Assembly (NCBI GenBank): GCA_964017185.1
Contig: OZ024873.1
Location: forward strand, 44,812,760-44,876,759
Direction of reading: 5' to 3'
From: Rugalucina vietnamica
Lineage: Eukaryota > Mollusca > Bivalvia > Lucinida > Lucinidae
Length of the DNA: 64,000 nucleotides
Of this stretch, positions 59,708-64,000 are shown in pieces. Position 1 is the first letter of the stretch. The number at the start of each line of letters is the position of its first letter. The notes below the pieces were generated by a model. It saw nothing but the letters and a program-made list of their open reading frames with translations, had not been told where the DNA came from and made no database searches. The position numbers were made by a program, and so were the translations under genes.

Positions 59708-60309
59708 ACAAACTACCAGTTTAACACACATAAATGTATACAGAAATTGTAGAAGTTTCATCCAGGCCAGACTAATAACCATCCAGCAATGAGCCATGCA
59801 ATGCAGGGTGCGGGGTCAATTTATTTTGCGACATTGCAGGGGTATGTTATTAATGAAACGGAGCTGTAACTCTGATCAGTCCGAAATTTATTTCAAACTG
59901 TTTCGTTACAATGTGTTATTTCGACATAATCATCTCAAGAAGATGCATTATTATATAAATAAAATATGATTATGTTTCACAAGATAATTCTAGACGATTA
60001 ACATAATCAATTCGATTATCCGAGAAGATTATTGCAACTTTAAATCCTATTAGAATGAAAGTATATCGATTTGTGTCATTTTAAGTCGACATCTAGACAT
60101 AGATTTGTCGAGATGTGGTAGATAAACTAAACAAATCGACAAACCCAAAGTTGAAATGTTGCCAACTAAAGCAACAACACGGTGCACATATACGCTTCCG
60201 TATACGCTTCCGTACCTCTGTCAAATAGACAAAACTGTTAAGATTTTCGAAAATGTTGCATTTTCGGGAAGTCATTTTTTAAAAGTATATATTTACTGCA
60301 AGCTCGAAT

Positions 60310-63300
60310 ACGGAAGCGTATATGTGCACCGTGTTGTTGCTTTAATTGGCATCACCTCGACTTTGCGTTTGTCGATTTGTTTACTTGATCTACCAATCTC
60401 GACAAATTAATGTGTTGATGTCGAGTTAAAATGACACAAAGCGATATACTTTCATTCTGATAGGATTTAAACTGTTGCAATAATCTTCTCGGATAATCGA
60501 AGTGATTATGTTAATCGTCTAAAATTATCTTGTGAAACATAATCGTAGTGTTATCTTCATTTAAATAATGCATCTTCTAGGGATGATTATGTCGAAATAA
60601 CACATTGTAAAAAACAGTTTGCAATAAATTTCGCACCGATCAGAGTTGTATTGCAATATACTTCTCGACTTATCCAACTGAATTTATTAGTCGATATAAG
60701 TTAAGTTGTAGAATAACATAATACCAGTAGGGCACCAGTAGATACATGTAGCATACAACAACTGAAAGTAAGGTATCGGTTGGTACCTCTCGCAAACAAC
60801 AACTGACTGGCAGGTACCTGTAGACTACCAGAACTGACAATAGGGTAGCGGTATTAACCTGTAGCCTACTACAGCTGACAGTAGGGTACCTGTAGTTTCC
60901 TGTAGCCTACCACATCTGAAAGTAGGATCCCGGCCAACACCTTTAGCCTACCCACAACTAATAGTATGGTACCAACAGGTACCTCTAGCCTATCACAACT
61001 GATAGAAATACATTGGTAGGTAACTGTAGCCTACCACAGCTGACAGTACGATACCGGTAGGTACATGCTGATACCATGGCACTGACATGCTCTACTTGCA
61101 ACCGACAGTTTAGAGCCAGAATGGGCCTAGTCAGCCATCAAAGAACTCACCAACACACACGAACCTATTAAAGAAATAATGATGGTCTTTCTCATTAGTG
61201 AGAGACGAACGAGCAGGGGTAGGTGAATGTAGCCTACCACAACTGAAGCATAACGGCCGGTAACTCTAGCCTTTCTATCAGTTTCGATAGGCTAGAGGTA
61301 CCTGTTGGTACCCTCCTATCAGTTGTGGTAGGCTAAAGGTACTGACCGGTATCCTACTTTCAGTTGCGGTAGGCTACAGGAAAGTACATGTACCCTACTG
61401 TCAACTGTGGTAGGCTACAAGTACCTGCCGGTCAGTTGTTGAATGCGATATGTGTTAACCGGTACCATACTGTCAGTTTTTGTATGCTACACGGGTCAGC
61501 CAAGATCAGATGATTTTTTTTATTTTATCAAGTGTAAAGCAGTTGTGTAACAAATACTTCAACACTAACATACTTAAATTGAATTGCAGGATGTCAACTC
61601 CCTGACCTAAAATTTCATGTTGATTGGACAAGCCATTTTTCACAGTTTAAGTTTAAATAACCAAAAATATCCCCAAAACAGGTGTTATACTGGCTCACTT
61701 GAAAATTGCTTCTTTTTATGTTCAAGGGGATTGAAACTGACACTTTATGTGTCTAGTCTGTAGCTAGTAAACAATCATATCCCCTTTATTCTGTCGTTTA
61801 TTTGAATGGGCTACGATTATTTGTTTTTAGTTATGCCATTATTACTAATGCTGCTGACGTGTCAAACTGGGATATTCTAAAGTGATGTCAGACTGTTACA
61901 TCCAATACTACTTTCAATGGGTTATAAACAATATTTGGACATACATATACCTAAAATAACCAGTCGCTTGGATTACTATTATCACTGGACAGAAATTTCC
62001 ATACCAAATTAATGAAGACGATGAAACAAAAAAATGTCCTGTCCGAAGGACATTCATTTCTCTATCTGGCAGTTTAAAATAACATGGGGGATGGAGTCTT
62101 CAGAACTGATAATTGTCATGAGAAAAATATTATACCAGCACCAACGACAATGTACAATAATAGAAATAATAGTTTGGTCAAAAATGTCCTGTCCGTAGAG
62201 AAAATATTTACAACAAGAATGCAAAATTTCAGAAACCAATAAACCCAGAGCCATCATATTTCACATGGTGCTTTTTAGCGGGACAAACGTTTCATTAGAA
62301 TATCGGGTGGAATAGATCAAAACTCTGGTTACCATGGCAACGGAAAGGTCACATTGGGTAATAATGGCGAAAACACTGTTTTCTTATTTTCTATCTAGCT
62401 AATGGTCCGATTCTGTTCAAACTTATTTGTAGCCAGGATATACACATCAGCTTTAATTATATGAGCCACCTCGTGGGAAAACCAACAATGTGGTTTTCGA
62501 ACAGGTGCGACACAAACCGGCCTGTACAAGCACAGAAGCTTGAAATTTTAGATTTATAAAGTAGAGGAACTGTACTATCTGTCTAGCGAAAACAAAGGCG
62601 CTGATCAGCTTCGCGATTACCGCGAAGCTGATCTGCGTCTTTGTTTTCGCCTATGCAGATTGTTGGTTTTCCCACGAGACGGCTCATATAAAGTTTCGGC
62701 CAAATCTGATTCCTAAGTAAGGAGTTAGCTCCCCGTTTCATCATTTTTCAGGTTGAAATCGTGTTTTGGATACAACGGAATTCTGGGACATAGTATGATA
62801 AACAGGTACATATTTTCAGAAACTGTCTAAGCTATAGAATTTGGAAAAAGTGAAATAAAGCCTAAGGTGCAACTTTGACAAAACACTTCTAAAAACTGGT
62901 GAAACAAAAATTTGCATCTGATCGTAGCTGAGACATACAGGTATCTATTGGTGCCATTCTGGTTTCATAATGTTATTATACGACTTTATGTAATATCGAC
63001 TAGTAAAATCAGTTGGATAAGTCGAGAAGTATATTGCAATATAACTCTGATCGATTCGAAATTTATTTCAAACTGTTTCGTTACAATATATTATTTCGAC
63101 ATAATCATCTCTAGAAGATGCATTATTTAAATAGAGATAACACTATGATTATGTTTCACAAGATAATTCTAGACGATTAACATAATCAGTTCGATTATCC
63201 GAGAAGATTATTGCAACTTTAAATCCTATCAGAATGAAAGTATATCGATTTGTGTCATTTTAACTCGACATCTAGACATTAATTTGTCGAGATTTGGTAG

Positions 63301-63416
63301 ATCAACTAAACAAATCGACAAACGCAAAGTCGAGATGATGCCAATTAAAGCAACAACACGGTGCACATATATATAGAAGTGCACATATATGGAAGCGTAT
63401 AGGTACGGAAACGTAT
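60310..63416. mobile_element. Element A2: inverted homologue of A1
   Basis: The left TIR starts ACGGAAGCGTATATGTGCAC. The right TIR is complementary up to GGTGCACATAT and then becomes rearranged, so the right limit is approximate. The core (60750-62940) is the reverse complement of 43380-45420 with a few per cent difference. It carries one extra MITE at 62462-62686. Confidence 0.7.
62462..62686. mobile_element. TGAGCC-type MITE, copy 2 (225 bp), with known empty site
   Basis: TIRs TGAGCCACCTCGTGGGAAAA and TTTTCCCACGAGACGGCTCA, flanked by TA. The inverted homologue at about 43606 reads straight across (TTTATATAATTAAAG), so this is a filled/empty pair showing a 2-bp TA target duplication. The inner hairpin contains GCTGATCAGCTTCGCG and its complement. 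Confidence 0.9.
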
Positions 63417-63419
63417 ATG

Positions 63420-64000
63420 CGCCACCACTTGCTAAATAAAATCTGCCAGAAATTTATGTTTTCTAGCAAAAATGCCAGATATAACTGGATTTAGCGAGAT
63501 AATATTTGGAATGTTGAAAAAAGATAGTTTTTGCGTCATTTTCTTGTAGACATGGCTGTTTAAGAATGAGCGCGCGAGTTTCATGTTCTTGTCCGACAAA
63601 TGAATATCCCATTTAGATAGATGATTATATCTTTTAATTGATAATTATCCCATTCGACATTTTAGTATGTTGTTCTGCTAGAAAAATATGAAGCTTAAAA
63701 GAGATCTAGCAATGTTTTTGTCCGTAATGAAAAATACTTTTGGCTACGTGGAAACATTTCGTTCAGCAATAGTTATATTTCTTTCAGCAAAATTAAATTA
63801 GTAGCAAGCTTTAATAAATATTTAGCAAATCTCATTGAGCATATCGCATTGGTAAATTTATATTTGTCATATCGAGATAATTTTCTATTTTGTTAAAAAA
63901 ATCTGCGCTTTAAAAAAATATCTACATTATTATGATGCAATCCTAAAATGTTTTTCATTTGATGACATAATTATTTCCAGTTGTTTTTAAACTATGTTTA
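63420..64000. other. Window end, AT-rich, nothing recognised
   Basis: No splice-bounded frame, TIR pair or tandem repeat was seen beyond element A2. Confidence 0.5.

Larger units (their letters stand above)
45473..59866. mobile_element. Element C: 14.4-kb TIR element inserted in A1
   Basis: 157-bp TIRs start CAGCTCCGTTTCATTAATAA (45473) and end with the complement (59866), flanked by TA (45471-45472, 59867-59868). The interior holds SINEs, two Harbinger-like elements, a MITE, several dispersed repeats and an EF-hand exon relic. It has no intact transposase frame. Size growth by later nested insertions is likely. TA duplication fits the Tc1/mariner-pogo or ISL2EU range; the class is not set. 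Confidence 0.75.
42928..60213. mobile_element. Element A1: foldback-like element split by a 14.4-kb insertion
   Basis: The left TIR starts ACGGAAGCGTATATGTGCAC (42928). The right TIR ends in the complement at 60201 or, with an extra 12-bp unit, 60213. TIRs of about 400 bp flank a core with two mirrored blocks of GCCTACCACAACTGA-type subrepeats (44640-44900 and 45040-45420) around a unique spacer. No transposase is present. Bases 45473-59866 are a later insertion. The word CTCTGT occurs next to both ends and may be the target duplication, but the ends are not exact. Confidence 0.7.

Overview
This window is animal (metazoan) nuclear DNA, most likely from a mollusc and probably a bivalve. The sequence shows AT-rich DNA, small exons with GT/AG junctions, very long introns, several tRNA-derived SINE-like repeats and dense microsatellites. 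The bivalve assignment is an inference from repeat style and is not proven. No rRNA gene, CRISPR array, operon or prokaryotic signal is visible.

Two protein-coding genes can be rebuilt exon by exon. (1) A plus-strand Reeler-domain gene enters from the left edge. Its exons are 345-505, 1006-1097 and 15932-16199, with a 14.8-kb intron before the last one. It encodes a probably secreted Reeler protein with a Thr-rich tail and a Cys-rich C-terminus. (2) A minus-strand regucalcin/SMP-30 gene (RGN) has six exons from 40132 down to 17240. All five introns are phase 1, and one is 17.4 kb long. The two genes converge tail to tail, with about 1 kb between their stop codons. The rebuilt regucalcin core is 301 residues, with the metal ligands Glu16, Asn100, Asn151 and Asp206 in place. 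An in-frame upstream exon adds a 62-residue Arg/Ser/Thr-rich extension that looks like an organelle-targeting presequence.

The rest is mostly mobile DNA, often nested. In the Reeler intron lie a 3.8-kb foldback element (2796-6621) whose arms carry 103-bp satellite arrays and a duplicated ATG-plus-splice-donor mini-exon, a 1.1-kb TIR element (6651-7772), and a 5.9-kb TIR element (9362-15279). The long regucalcin intron holds a large divergent inverted repeat (about 23.0-34.7 kb) enclosing a 3.8-kb foldback (24509-28263), a MULE-like MITE with 9-bp target duplications, and a 747-bp tandem duplication. Regucalcin intron 1 holds a complete TRIM, a miniature LTR retroelement with a tRNA-Leu-type primer-binding site.

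From about 42.9 to 63.4 kb there are two inverted copies of one foldback-like element. One copy was split by a 14.4-kb element with 157-bp TIRs (45473-59866), which carries SINEs, Harbinger-like elements and a decayed EF-hand exon. The undisturbed copies of the same TIR preserve the empty insertion site. Between regucalcin and this cluster (40.1-42.6 kb) lie RFX-type X-box palindromes, a CRE/CCAAT pair and a possible first coding exon of an unidentified plus-strand gene.
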